DNA of 16,592 nt, from the NCBI GenBank assembly GCA_030453435.1, contig JAKDKI010000014.1, positions 1-16,592 on the forward strand. Reading direction: 5' to 3'. The translations under genes were made by a program, and so were the position numbers. The notes under the pieces are model-generated. The model ran no database searches, was not told the origin of the DNA, and worked only from the letters and a program-made list of their open reading frames with translations. How positions within the stretch are numbered: the first letter of the stretch is position 1; every line of letters starts with the position of its first letter. Shown piece after piece: positions 1 to 8,105 of the stretch. This stretch comes from Kocuria sp. Its GTDB lineage: Bacteria; Actinomycetota; Actinomycetes; Actinomycetales; Micrococcaceae.

Positions 1-155
1 ATGAACAAGGCGCAGGAACAACCTGTGCTGATCTTTACGGGATGTTCACCGCTGCTTTGGTCTTTCGGCCTTGCCTTGCGGCGACTCGGACTACATTACA
101 CACGGATCGGGTGGCGCGCAAAACCACTGTTCGCTTCCCTACTCAGTCATGTGAA
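1..155. other. Gene-free left edge; possible minus-strand promoter/leader
   Basis: No convincing coding region is visible. The plus-strand open frame running from base 1 has no ribosome site inside the window and ends inside a tandem repeat, so I treat it as chance. On the minus strand a TGTAAT hexamer (about 96-101) resembles a -10 element (5/6 to TATAAT). No good -35 accompanies it; TTTTGC lies 17 bp upstream. It would drive transcription leftwards out of the window. In some actinobacteria tyrS is followed by an rRNA operon, so a promoter/leader for such an operon is one possible reading, but nothing here proves it. Confidence 0.25.
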
Positions 156-196
156 GAGCCCTGGACTGCTCCCGCAGCGGGAACAATCCAGGGCTC
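156..196 (-). terminator. Long bulged hairpin downstream of tyrS
   Basis: A perfect 10-bp outer stem (gagccctgga at 156-165 against tccagggctc at 187-196) encloses a second stem (tcccgc 170-175 with gcggga 177-182), with short unpaired 4-nt segments between them. It begins 34 nt after the tyrS stop in the direction of tyrS transcription, where a terminator is expected. The U-tract is poor: the transcript continues with UUCACAUG. If it terminates, it does so as a GC-rich hairpin without a real T-run, which is common in high-GC actinobacteria. Confidence 0.5.
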
Positions 197-233
197 AGTA
201 CTCAGTACTCAGTACTCAGTACTCAGTACTCAG
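194..233. repeat. Heptamer tandem repeat (ctcagta, about 5.7 copies)
   Basis: Five perfect copies of the 7-bp unit ctcagta occupy 194-228, followed by a partial ctcag (229-233). Each unit junction contains the palindrome AGTACT, giving five copies (197, 204, 211, 218 and 225). The array overlaps the right arm of the tyrS hairpin on its left and covers the tyrS stop codon (230-232) on its right. Because 7 is not a multiple of 3, the minus-strand array carries TGA in all three frames. Confidence 0.95.
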
Positions 234-1534
234 ACGACAGTAACTGCAGCGAGGTTCTTCTTACCCCGGCGGAGCAACACGAATCGACCGTGGAGCAGAT
301 CATCAGGATCCAGAGTTGCGTCCTCGCCCGAGACCTTGTGGTTGTTCACCGAAACCCCGCCCTCTTTGAGGGTGCGGCGGGCGGCCGACTTTGATTCTGA
401 GAGGCCCGTAGCAACCAGCAGATCAACGATCGATGTCTGATCGGCATCGACCTCCGCGTGGGGCAACTCGGCTGCAATCATCCCCAGGGTTTCCGCATCG
501 AGCTCAGAGAACTGGCCCTTACCGAAGACAGCCGCCGATGCGGCGATCGCCTTGCACGTGGCGTCTTCACCGTGGACCAGGGTGTTGACCTCGTAAGCCA
601 GTGCCTTCTGAGCTTCCCGTCTGTACGGTTCCGTCTCCGTAAGACGACCGAGTTCTTCGATCTCCTCGCGGGTGCGGAACGTGAAGACCTTAAGCCGGTC
701 CACCACATCCGCATCTGCGGTGTTGAGCCAGAACTGGTAGAAGGCATACGGAGAGGTGAGCTCCGGGTTCAACCAAATTGCGTTGCCCTCAGACTTACCG
801 AACTTGGTGCCGTCCGAGTTGGTGATCAAGGGGGTACCGATTGCGTGGACCGCAGCGCCCTCAACCTTGCGCACCAGTTCAGTACCCGAGGTCAGGTTGC
901 CCCACTGGTCCGATCCACCGGTCTGGAGTACACAGTCGTACTCGCGGTACAGGTTCAGGAAGTCCATACCCTGCAGGATCTGGTAGCTGAATTCGGTGTA
1001 GGAAATGCCCTCATCCGAATTCAGCCGCTTGGCCACGATGTCCTTCTTGATCATGGTGCCCACGCGGAAGTTCTTGCCGACGTCCCTCAGGAAGTCGATT
1101 GCGGACATCTGAGATGTCCAGTCCAAGTTGTTGACCATTCGTGCGGCGTTCTCGCCTTCGAAGGAGAGGAACCGCTGCACCTGCTCGCGTAGTAACTCAA
1201 CCCATTCGGCCACGGTCTCGCGGGAGTTCAGCACGCGCTCGGACGTCTGACGGGGATCACCGATCAACCCGGTAGAACCACCGACCAACCCGATGGGGTT
1301 GTGACCCCCCAACTGCAAGCGGCGGAGCAGCAGCAACTGAACCAGGTGCCCCAAGTGCAAGGAGGCAGCGGTTGGGTCGAACCCGCAGTAATACGTGATG
1401 GGCCCCGCTTCCAAGGCATCCTCGATGGACTGGGCGTCCGTGGATACCTGGACCAGGCCGCGCCAATTCAATTCTTCCCACAAGGAATTGAAAGTCGGGT
1501 CGTTGTGCTGCTTACTCAGATCGGTGGTTGACAC
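230..1534 (-). CDS. tyrS: Tyrosyl-tRNA synthetase
   Basis: Cytoplasmic class Ic aminoacyl-tRNA synthetase that charges tRNA-Tyr with tyrosine using ATP. The 434-residue protein has the family's usual length. The catalytic fold carries HIGH-type HLGHL at about 60-64, the GGSDQWGN tyrosine/tRNA-site segment at about 206-213, and the KMSKS-type loop KFGKS at about 244-248. A C-terminal S4 RNA-binding domain follows at roughly 355-425. I place the start at a GTG at 1534 because the family N-terminus begins there; the upstream extension to 1597 would overlap the 3' end of helD and has no family character. Only 13 bp separate the helD stop from this GTG and no Shine-Dalgarno site is visible, so translation is either coupled to helD or starts on a leaderless transcript (TAACTT lies 7 nt upstream). 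No T-box leader fits in this space. Confidence 0.95.
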   Translation of the reverse strand: MSTTDLSKQHNDPTFNSLWEELNWRGLVQVSTDAQSIEDALEAGPITYYCGFDPTAASLHLGHLVQLLLLRRLQLGGHNPIGLVGGSTGLIGDPRQTSERVLNSRETVAEWVELLREQVQRFLSFEGENAARMVNNLDWTSQMSAIDFLRDVGKNFRVGTMIKKDIVAKRLNSDEGISYTEFSYQILQGMDFLNLYREYDCVLQTGGSDQWGNLTSGTELVRKVEGAAVHAIGTPLITNSDGTKFGKSEGNAIWLNPELTSPYAFYQFWLNTADADVVDRLKVFTFRTREEIEELGRLTETEPYRREAQKALAYEVNTLVHGEDATCKAIAASAAVFGKGQFSELDAETLGMIAAELPHAEVDADQTSIVDLLVATGLSESKSAARRTLKEGGVSVNNHKVSGEDATLDPDDLLHGRFVLLRRGKKNLAAVTVV

Positions 1535-1541
1535 GAGGACT

Positions 1542-1547
1542 AAGTTA
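1542..1547 (-). promoter_or_regulatory. Possible -10 element giving leaderless tyrS mRNA
   Basis: TAACTT on the minus strand ends 7 nt before the tyrS GTG, the spacing expected when transcription starts at the first base of the start codon. Together with the missing Shine-Dalgarno site this suggests a leaderless transcript. No -35 hexamer was found at 16-18 bp, so the evidence is weak. Confidence 0.25.
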
Positions 1548-3824
1548 TCAGTCTTGCGACGTGGAGCCGGTTTGTTCCACGCCCGCAGGCATGCCATGCG
1601 CGGCCACCATGTAAAGGCGCTGTGTGGGTCGAGTCATAGCCACGTACAAGTTGCCCACTCCCCCGGCAGGATCGCCGGCAATGTCACCCGGTTCCACTAC
1701 CACCACGGAATCGAATTCAAGTCCCTTGGCGTCCCAGGGGGTGAGCAGCATGATTTGGCGATCCAGACGCCGCATACCCGCAGCTACCAGCCCCGGGAAC
1801 GCTTCATCGAGGGCTGAAGCCACCGAAGCAATCGAGTCACCCGGGCACACCACCCCGATGAGCCCGCCCTCGACGAGCTCTAGTTCGCCGCGCACTTGTT
1901 CGACCACCGAGTCAGCCACTTTTTTCTCGTCAGCCACGGTGATGAGTACAGGATCTTGACCGTCACGAACGGCTTGCGGGTCGGACACGCGAAGGCCTGC
2001 TGCGCGCGCGACCCGCACAGCGGCGTCGGCAATGGGCTGGGGTGTGCGGTAGTTGACCGTGAGCTCTTCGAGGGAGAATCGGTCCCCCACGAATGGCTCC
2101 AGTGCGCCCTCCCACGTGGTCGCGGCAGCGGCATTTCCGGCCTGGGCGATGTCGCCCACCACCGTGAACGACTTCATGGGACACCGGCGCATCAGTGTGC
2201 GCCATTGCATGGCGGACAGTTCCTGCGCCTCGTCCACCACCACGTGCCCGTAGGCCCAGGTCCGGTCCGACGACGCCGCTTCGGCCGCCGTCATGCGCCG
2301 TACCGATTCCTCGTTCAAGGTGGTCAGTTGGTCCACGGTGATAATCCCCTGGGCACCGATGTCTTCGAAACCCTCGGCCATCGTCGCGAGAACCTTCTCC
2401 GCGGACTCGGCCGCCTTGCGTTGCTCGGCCGCTTGGCCGCGCATTTTGATACCCGCGGAATCGAAGTCACCGAGCAGTTCCGCGGCCTCGTCGAGCAGGG
2501 GAACATCGGCCACGGTGAGCGGGGCGTCGGGTGCCCTGAGCAGTTGCGCCACCTGCGCATCACTGAGCTCGGGAGCCGCGGAACGCAGGTAGTGCTCCTT
2601 GGAAAAGAGCTGACGCACCAGCTGCTGCGCTGTCAACGGCAACCACAACAGGTTGAGGGCAACTCGTACTTCGCGTGACTGGCGCAGGTCTTCCTTCAAG
2701 TAGGAGCGGTCCATGGTGGAACCGGCCTTGTCGTTGAGCTGCTGACCCAGGGTCTCGGCGAGTTGCTTGATGATGATCTTCACGAAGGTAGCGCGGGCTT
2801 CATTGTGAGGCTTACCCGTGGTGCGGGCGCGTTCACGAGCGAGTCGAACCAAGGAGCGCTTGATCTTGACGGAGTGGCCGTCCACGGTCAGCCAGAGGTT
2901 CTTCTCCGGAACCTTCTCGCGATCGGCGACCGCTTGCTTGATGACCTCGACCATGTGCAGCCCGGACTTCCACCGGGCCACCCACGGATCCCGCTCCACG
3001 GTTCCGTGCACGCCCGGGTACAGATCCGCCAAGGATGACATGACCACGCCGGTCTCGCCCAGTGCAGGCAGCACACGTTCGATGTACCACAGGAAGGATG
3101 AGGACGGTCCGACAATGAGCACCCCCGACTTGGCAAGGCGTTCGCGATATTCGTAGAGCAGGTACGCGGCACGGTGCAGTGCCACGGCCGTCTTACCCGT
3201 ACCCGGTCCGCCCTGGACCACGCGTACGCCCTTGAGTGGAGCGCGGATGATGCGGTCCTGTTCGGCCTGAATAGTCGCCACGATGTCATTCATGCGACCG
3301 GTGCGGGTTTTGTTGAGCGCGGCCATGAGGGCGCCTTCCCCGCGCACGATCTCATCCTGGTCCAGCGCGTCCGCGTTGAAGACGTCATCCTCGATGGCCG
3401 TGACATTGCGCTTTTCCATGATCAGGTGACGACGCCGCGCGAGTCCCTGCGTGTTGCGGGCGGTGGCTTGGTAAAACGCACCGGCTTCACGGGCACGCCA
3501 ATCCAGGACCAATCGTTGATGGTCCTCTGTGGCGAGGCCGAGGCGGCCCACGTAATAACGTTCTTCTTCCTCGGTGTCGAGACGCCCGAAAACCAAACGC
3601 TCATCCACCGATTCGAGTTGCGTCAAGCGATCTTCGTAATGGGATGCGAAAGCATCGCGCTCGGACTTCGCCTGGTGGCCGCCGCCGTAATCACTACGCC
3701 GCACCTTGGCGAGTTCCTGACCATTGATCTCACGCAACTCGTCCAGACGTTCATAGGCCTGTGCAACATAGTCCCGTTCCAGCTCGAGCTGCTGGGCGGT
3801 TCTTTCAGACGCGGACTCGGTCAC
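1548..3824 (-). CDS. helD: HelD-like RNA polymerase-recycling ATPase (UvrD-like helicase fold)
   Basis: Predicted cytoplasmic superfamily-1 ATPase of the HelD type, which binds RNA polymerase and frees it from stalled or post-termination complexes; some actinobacterial relatives (HelR) contribute to rifamycin tolerance. The 758 residues start with a charged, probably coiled-coil arm (about 5-90). Helicase motifs follow: Walker A GGPGTGKT at about 205-212, Walker B VVVDEAQ at 528-534, GDIAQ at 557-561, NYRTP at 591-595, KGLEFD at 700-705 and YVAMTRP at 727-733. The long insert between motifs I and II, where HelD proteins hold their polymerase-contacting domain, separates it from UvrD/PcrA. I chose the GTG at 3824 because GAGGTGA lies about 6 nt upstream; the longer frame from an ATG at 3866 would begin inside a terminator loop. 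It is probably co-transcribed with tyrS. HelD rather than another UvrD-like helicase is a family-level inference. Confidence 0.88.
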   Translation of the reverse strand: MTESASERTAQQLELERDYVAQAYERLDELREINGQELAKVRRSDYGGGHQAKSERDAFASHYEDRLTQLESVDERLVFGRLDTEEEERYYVGRLGLATEDHQRLVLDWRAREAGAFYQATARNTQGLARRRHLIMEKRNVTAIEDDVFNADALDQDEIVRGEGALMAALNKTRTGRMNDIVATIQAEQDRIIRAPLKGVRVVQGGPGTGKTAVALHRAAYLLYEYRERLAKSGVLIVGPSSSFLWYIERVLPALGETGVVMSSLADLYPGVHGTVERDPWVARWKSGLHMVEVIKQAVADREKVPEKNLWLTVDGHSVKIKRSLVRLARERARTTGKPHNEARATFVKIIIKQLAETLGQQLNDKAGSTMDRSYLKEDLRQSREVRVALNLLWLPLTAQQLVRQLFSKEHYLRSAAPELSDAQVAQLLRAPDAPLTVADVPLLDEAAELLGDFDSAGIKMRGQAAEQRKAAESAEKVLATMAEGFEDIGAQGIITVDQLTTLNEESVRRMTAAEAASSDRTWAYGHVVVDEAQELSAMQWRTLMRRCPMKSFTVVGDIAQAGNAAAATTWEGALEPFVGDRFSLEELTVNYRTPQPIADAAVRVARAAGLRVSDPQAVRDGQDPVLITVADEKKVADSVVEQVRGELELVEGGLIGVVCPGDSIASVASALDEAFPGLVAAGMRRLDRQIMLLTPWDAKGLEFDSVVVVEPGDIAGDPAGGVGNLYVAMTRPTQRLYMVAAHGMPAGVEQTGSTSQD

Positions 3825-3846
3825 GCAATTCACCTCACGGGGACGG

Positions 3847-3878
3847 AAAACGACCGCCGGTTCCATAACCAGCGGTCG
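3847..3878 (-). terminator. Intrinsic terminator after apt, just ahead of helD
   Basis: On the minus strand a 12-bp stem (arms 3867-3878 and 3851-3862, one mismatch) with a 4-nt loop (3863-3866) is followed directly by TTTT (3847-3850). This is the most classical intrinsic terminator in the window. It lies 46 nt after the apt stop and ends only 22 nt before the helD GTG, so it could also act as an attenuator for helD. Confidence 0.78.
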
Positions 3879-3881
3879 TCA

Positions 3882-3887
3882 ATCCTA
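3882..3887 (-). promoter_or_regulatory. Weak -10-like hexamer upstream of helD
   Basis: TAGGAT on the minus strand (4/6 to TATAAT, a TAnnnT form common in actinobacteria) lies just upstream of the terminator hairpin. A transcript starting 6-7 nt downstream would run straight into that hairpin before reaching helD. The nearest -35-like sequence, TGACAT, is 20 bp away, which is too far for a standard promoter. Confidence 0.2.
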
Positions 3888-3924
3888 TCGCGCTCCCACG
3901 ACAGAACATGTCACGGGGCGAAAC

Positions 3925-4452
3925 TCAGACACGCAGCAGGGCGCGAATTCGGTGCCCGCCCAGCTGGGCGCGGCCGCGCAGTGCGGTCAGTTCCATGATG
4001 ACGCCGAAGCCCGCCACGTTGAATCCGGCGCGGGTCAGTAGTGACGCGGATGCGCCCAGAGTGCCGCCGGTGGCCAAAACGTCGTCGAGGACCAGGACGC
4101 GGGAACCGCGCGGGACGTCATCAGTGTGAATCTCCAGCGTTTCCGTTCCGTACTCCAGGTCGTACTGCTGCGAAATGGTCTCGCGGGGCAGTTTGCCCTT
4201 CTTCCGTACAGGGACGATTCCCACACCTGAGGCATACGCCACGGCGGAGGCGATCATGAATCCTCGGGCCTCCACACCTGCCACGCAGTCGTACTGGCCC
4301 CGGAAGGCATCGGTCAAGGAGTCCACGGTGCGTTTGAAACCGTCACCGTCCGCGAACAGCGGAGTGAGGTCACGAAACAGCACCCCCGGCTCGGGGTGGT
4401 CCGGGATCTTGGCGCACAACCGGTCAATCATCTGCTCTACGGATTCAGTCAC
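3925..4452 (-). CDS. apt: Adenine phosphoribosyltransferase
   Basis: Purine-salvage enzyme that converts adenine and PRPP to AMP and pyrophosphate in the cytoplasm. The 175-residue protein matches the usual 170-180. Visible hallmarks are PGVLFRDLTPLF (about 22-33), the GVEARGF segment (59-65), PVRKKGKLPRETISQQYDLEYGT (81-103, the flexible catalytic loop and its surroundings), and the PRPP-binding motif VLVLDDVLATGGT (119-131). The GTG at 4452 gives an N-terminus that aligns with the family; an upstream extension to 4617 would run into mpg and looks unrelated. No Shine-Dalgarno site precedes the GTG, but TACGAT lies 6 nt upstream, suggesting a leaderless transcript. An internal ATG seven codons in is the alternative start. 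It sits between mpg (49-bp gap) and helD and has its own terminator. Confidence 0.95.
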   Translation of the reverse strand: MTESVEQMIDRLCAKIPDHPEPGVLFRDLTPLFADGDGFKRTVDSLTDAFRGQYDCVAGVEARGFMIASAVAYASGVGIVPVRKKGKLPRETISQQYDLEYGTETLEIHTDDVPRGSRVLVLDDVLATGGTLGASASLLTRAGFNVAGFGVIMELTALRGRAQLGGHRIRALLRV

Positions 4453-4458
4453 CGGACC

Positions 4459-4464
4459 ATCGTA
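4459..4464 (-). promoter_or_regulatory. Possible -10 element giving leaderless apt mRNA
   Basis: TACGAT on the minus strand ends 6 nt before the apt GTG. This is a TAnnnT-type -10 at the spacing of leaderless actinobacterial promoters, and no Shine-Dalgarno site is present. No clear -35 was found. Confidence 0.3.
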
Positions 4465-4501
4465 TCCGCCGTTTGCCCCACACGAGCCGTTCACACGGAT
4501 G

Positions 4502-5224
4502 CTACGGCCGGGTTCTGCGTTTCTTGACGGCTGCTTTGCGGTAGGGCGAGACCGTCGGGTCGTTCTTGAGCGCGAACCGCCACGGGAATGCATCCGTACC
4601 GCCCTCGCCGGACACACCGGTTCGAGCGGTTGTCACCATGTCCGCCGCCCCAGAACGATCCGGCAGAACGAGTCCCGTCCACGGCTTCTGGTATCCGGGC
4701 TGCTCCGCCACGAGACGTTGTGCGGCCAGGACCGGATCCGGCGCCCTGCCCAGAAAACGCAACGGGGCGCCGTCGTCGGACCGATCCAGGGCAAGCGCCT
4801 GGGCCACGTTGCCCGGGCCCCGAGCCAGCGCCACGTGAGATGGTTCGGTGGCTCGCTGGGCACTACGACGACGCCGCGCCGCGTCCTCCCCCGCCACGAC
4901 CTCCCCGGCGCGGATGAGACAACCACCCGCGTGGCCGTCGGGTCGACAGACGAGATTCAGTGCGTGGTGCAGACCGTACGTGAAGTAGACGTAGAGATGG
5001 GCCGGCGGGCCGAACATCGAGTTGTTGCGCGCCGTACGGCCTCGGTAGGTGTGGGCACCAGGGTCCGGAAGATCCGAATCCGCAGGCCCTCCGTACGCCT
5101 CGATCTCGGTCAGCCTCAGTGCCACCGTGGCCTGTTGATCTGACCGGACCAGAACCGCGCCCAACAGCGCCGGGGCAGCTTCCGGCGCTGTTGCGGACAA
5201 CAATTCTTCGAGTGGATTACTCAA
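4502..5224 (-). CDS. mpg: DNA-3-methyladenine glycosylase (AAG/MPG family)
   Basis: Base-excision repair enzyme that cuts N3-methyladenine and other alkylated purines from DNA, leaving abasic sites. The 240 residues show the AAG signatures: TEIEAYGG at about 39-46, where the Glu before Ala-Tyr corresponds to the catalytic Glu of human AAG; AHTYRGRTARNNSMF at 57-71 with the conserved His; YVYFTYGLHHALNLV at 78-92; and ARGPGNVAQAL at 134-144. The C-terminus is a short basic tail (KKRRTR). The start is a TTG at 5224: an in-frame TGA, which is the argH stop, lies five codons upstream, and family similarity begins within the first residues. No Shine-Dalgarno site is seen, so translation probably depends on reinitiation after argH, only 12 bp away. 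mpg beside tyrS and the arg genes is also known from mycobacteria. Confidence 0.92.
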   Translation of the reverse strand: MSNPLEELLSATAPEAAPALLGAVLVRSDQQATVALRLTEIEAYGGPADSDLPDPGAHTYRGRTARNNSMFGPPAHLYVYFTYGLHHALNLVCRPDGHAGGCLIRAGEVVAGEDAARRRRSAQRATEPSHVALARGPGNVAQALALDRSDDGAPLRFLGRAPDPVLAAQRLVAEQPGYQKPWTGLVLPDRSGAADMVTTARTGVSGEGGTDAFPWRFALKNDPTVSPYRKAAVKKRRTRP

Positions 5225-5236
5225 CGTGAGGCCAGA

Positions 5237-6775
<1,539 letters not shown>

Positions 6776-6795
6776 TCATGACGCGTCAGTGGCGA

Positions 6796-8004
6796 TTAGT
6801 TCTCTCCCGCCAGGCGCTGCTCGCGCTGGGAGGCAACCTTGGACGACATGCCGAACAGCTCGATGAAACCGCGTGCATTCGACTGGTCGAACGAGTCACC
6901 CTCGTCGTAGGTGGCCAGGTTGAAGTCGTACAAGCCGGTGTCGGAACGGCGGCCGGTCACGGTGGCACGGCCGGCATGAAGTTCCATGCGGATGTCACCG
7001 TTGACGTACTTCTGGGTGTCATCCACGAAGACATCCAGGGACTTCTTGAGCGGCGAGAACCACTGGCCGTCGTAGACCAGTTCGGTCCAGCGCTGGTCCA
7101 CGGTCTTCTTGAAGCGGGCCTGCTCGCGCTCGATGGTCACGTTCTCCAGTTCGCGGTGAGCCGCGATCAGGGTCATGGCACCGGGAGCCTCGTAGATCTC
7201 GCGGGACTTGATACCCACCAGACGGTCCTCAACGATGTCGATCCGGCCCACGCCCTGGGCGCCCGCACGACGGTTGAGCTCCTGGATCGCCTGCAGTGCG
7301 GTCACCGGCTTGTTGTCGATCGCCACCGGGACACCTTCCTTGAAGGTGATGACCAACTCGTCCGCGGGCGGCGGGAACGTGGGGTCGTCGGTGTAGTCGT
7401 AGACGTCCTTGGTGGGACCGTTCCAGATGTCCTCCAGGAAACCGGTCTCCACAGCACGACCCCACACGTTCTGGTCGATCGAGAACGGGTTCTTCTTGGT
7501 GGTCACGATGGGCAGGTCGTTCTTCTCCGCGTAGGCGATGGCCTTTTCACGGGTCAGAGCCAGGTCACGCACCGGGGCAATGCACTTGAGTTCGGGACCC
7601 AGGGTCTGGATGCCCACCTCGAAGCGGACCTGGTCGTTGCCCTTACCGGTGCAACCATGGGCCACAGTGGTGGCGCCGAACTGCTTGGCGGCCTTGACCA
7701 GGTGCTTGACGATCACCGGACGGGACACGGCCGACACCAACGGGTAGGCATCCATGTACATGCCATTGGCCTTCAGAGCCGGCATGCAGTATTCCTCAGC
7801 GAACTCGTCGCGAGCATCGGCCACGTACGCTTCCACGGCACCGCAGTCCAGGGCGCGCTGGCGAATGGTCTCCAGATCCTCGCCACCCTGTCCAACGTCA
7901 ACGGCCACCGCAATGACCTCGGCACCCGTGGCTTCGCCGATCCAACCGATAGCCACCGAAGTATCGAGACCTCCGGAGTATGCCAACACAACGCGATCGC
8001 TCAC
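6796..8004 (-). CDS. argG: Argininosuccinate synthase
   Basis: ATP-dependent ligase that joins citrulline and aspartate to argininosuccinate, the penultimate step of arginine synthesis. The 402-residue length is typical of the short bacterial type. The N-terminal PP-loop motif AYSGGLDTS is at about residues 8-16, and [16 protein letters not shown] follows near residue 115. I use the GTG at 8004 because GAGGAGA lies about 6 nt upstream and the family sequence begins directly after it; the longer frame from 8046 adds 14 unrelated residues. A probable promoter and two ArgR-type boxes lie about 60-100 nt upstream, so the gene is expected to be repressed by arginine separately from the argC operon. 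argH follows 113 bp downstream, past a strong hairpin. Confidence 0.97.
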   Translation of the reverse strand: MSDRVVLAYSGGLDTSVAIGWIGEATGAEVIAVAVDVGQGGEDLETIRQRALDCGAVEAYVADARDEFAEEYCMPALKANGMYMDAYPLVSAVSRPVIVKHLVKAAKQFGATTVAHGCTGKGNDQVRFEVGIQTLGPELKCIAPVRDLALTREKAIAYAEKNDLPIVTTKKNPFSIDQNVWGRAVETGFLEDIWNGPTKDVYDYTDDPTFPPPADELVITFKEGVPVAIDNKPVTALQAIQELNRRAGAQGVGRIDIVEDRLVGIKSREIYEAPGAMTLIAAHRELENVTIEREQARFKKTVDQRWTELVYDGQWFSPLKKSLDVFVDDTQKYVNGDIRMELHAGRATVTGRRSDTGLYDFNLATYDEGDSFDQSNARGFIELFGMSSKVASQREQRLAGEN

Positions 8005-8061
8005 GGTGCTCTCCTCACTTTGCTGCACGACAAAAACTTTGCGCACGGGCCTGACCCGCGC

Positions 8062-8105
8062 CTCAATGCATGACTATACAGCACTATTTGTAATTATGCA
8101 TTGAG
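8062..8105 (-). promoter_or_regulatory. argG promoter with paired ArgR (ARG) boxes
   Basis: Read on the minus strand, two 18-bp sites resemble the ARG box (TGAAT-wwww-ATTCA core). Box A (8102-8085) has the half-site TGCAT, and box B (8082-8065) has TGTAT…ATGCA with 8 of 10 core bases. They are separated by 2 bp, close to the 2-3 bp typical of ARG box pairs. The outer flanks form a perfect 10-bp inverted repeat (8062-8071 with 8096-8105). A TATAGT -10 hexamer (8078-8073) falls inside box B, so binding should block transcription of argG. The region covers the last codons and stop of the upstream acyl-CoA ligase gene. Confidence 0.7.

Noticed and set aside
1..243. 80-residue plus-strand frame starting at base 1
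   Set aside because: No visible ribosome site in the window, no recognisable sequence, passes through the hairpin and heptamer array, and overlaps the tyrS 3' end.
3825..3866. Longer helD start at an ATG at 3866
   Set aside because: The ATG falls in the loop of the apt terminator hairpin; the GTG at 3824 has a good GAGGTGA site and fits the family.
6778..8073. 431-residue plus-strand open frame antisense to argG
   Set aside because: It mirrors argG codon for codon, has no ribosome site and no recognisable domain; a GC-bias shadow.
8062..8105. Reading the 10-bp inverted repeat after the acyl-CoA ligase as an intrinsic terminator
   Set aside because: The loop would be 24 nt and no T-run follows; the paired ARG boxes and -10 hexamer explain the symmetry better.
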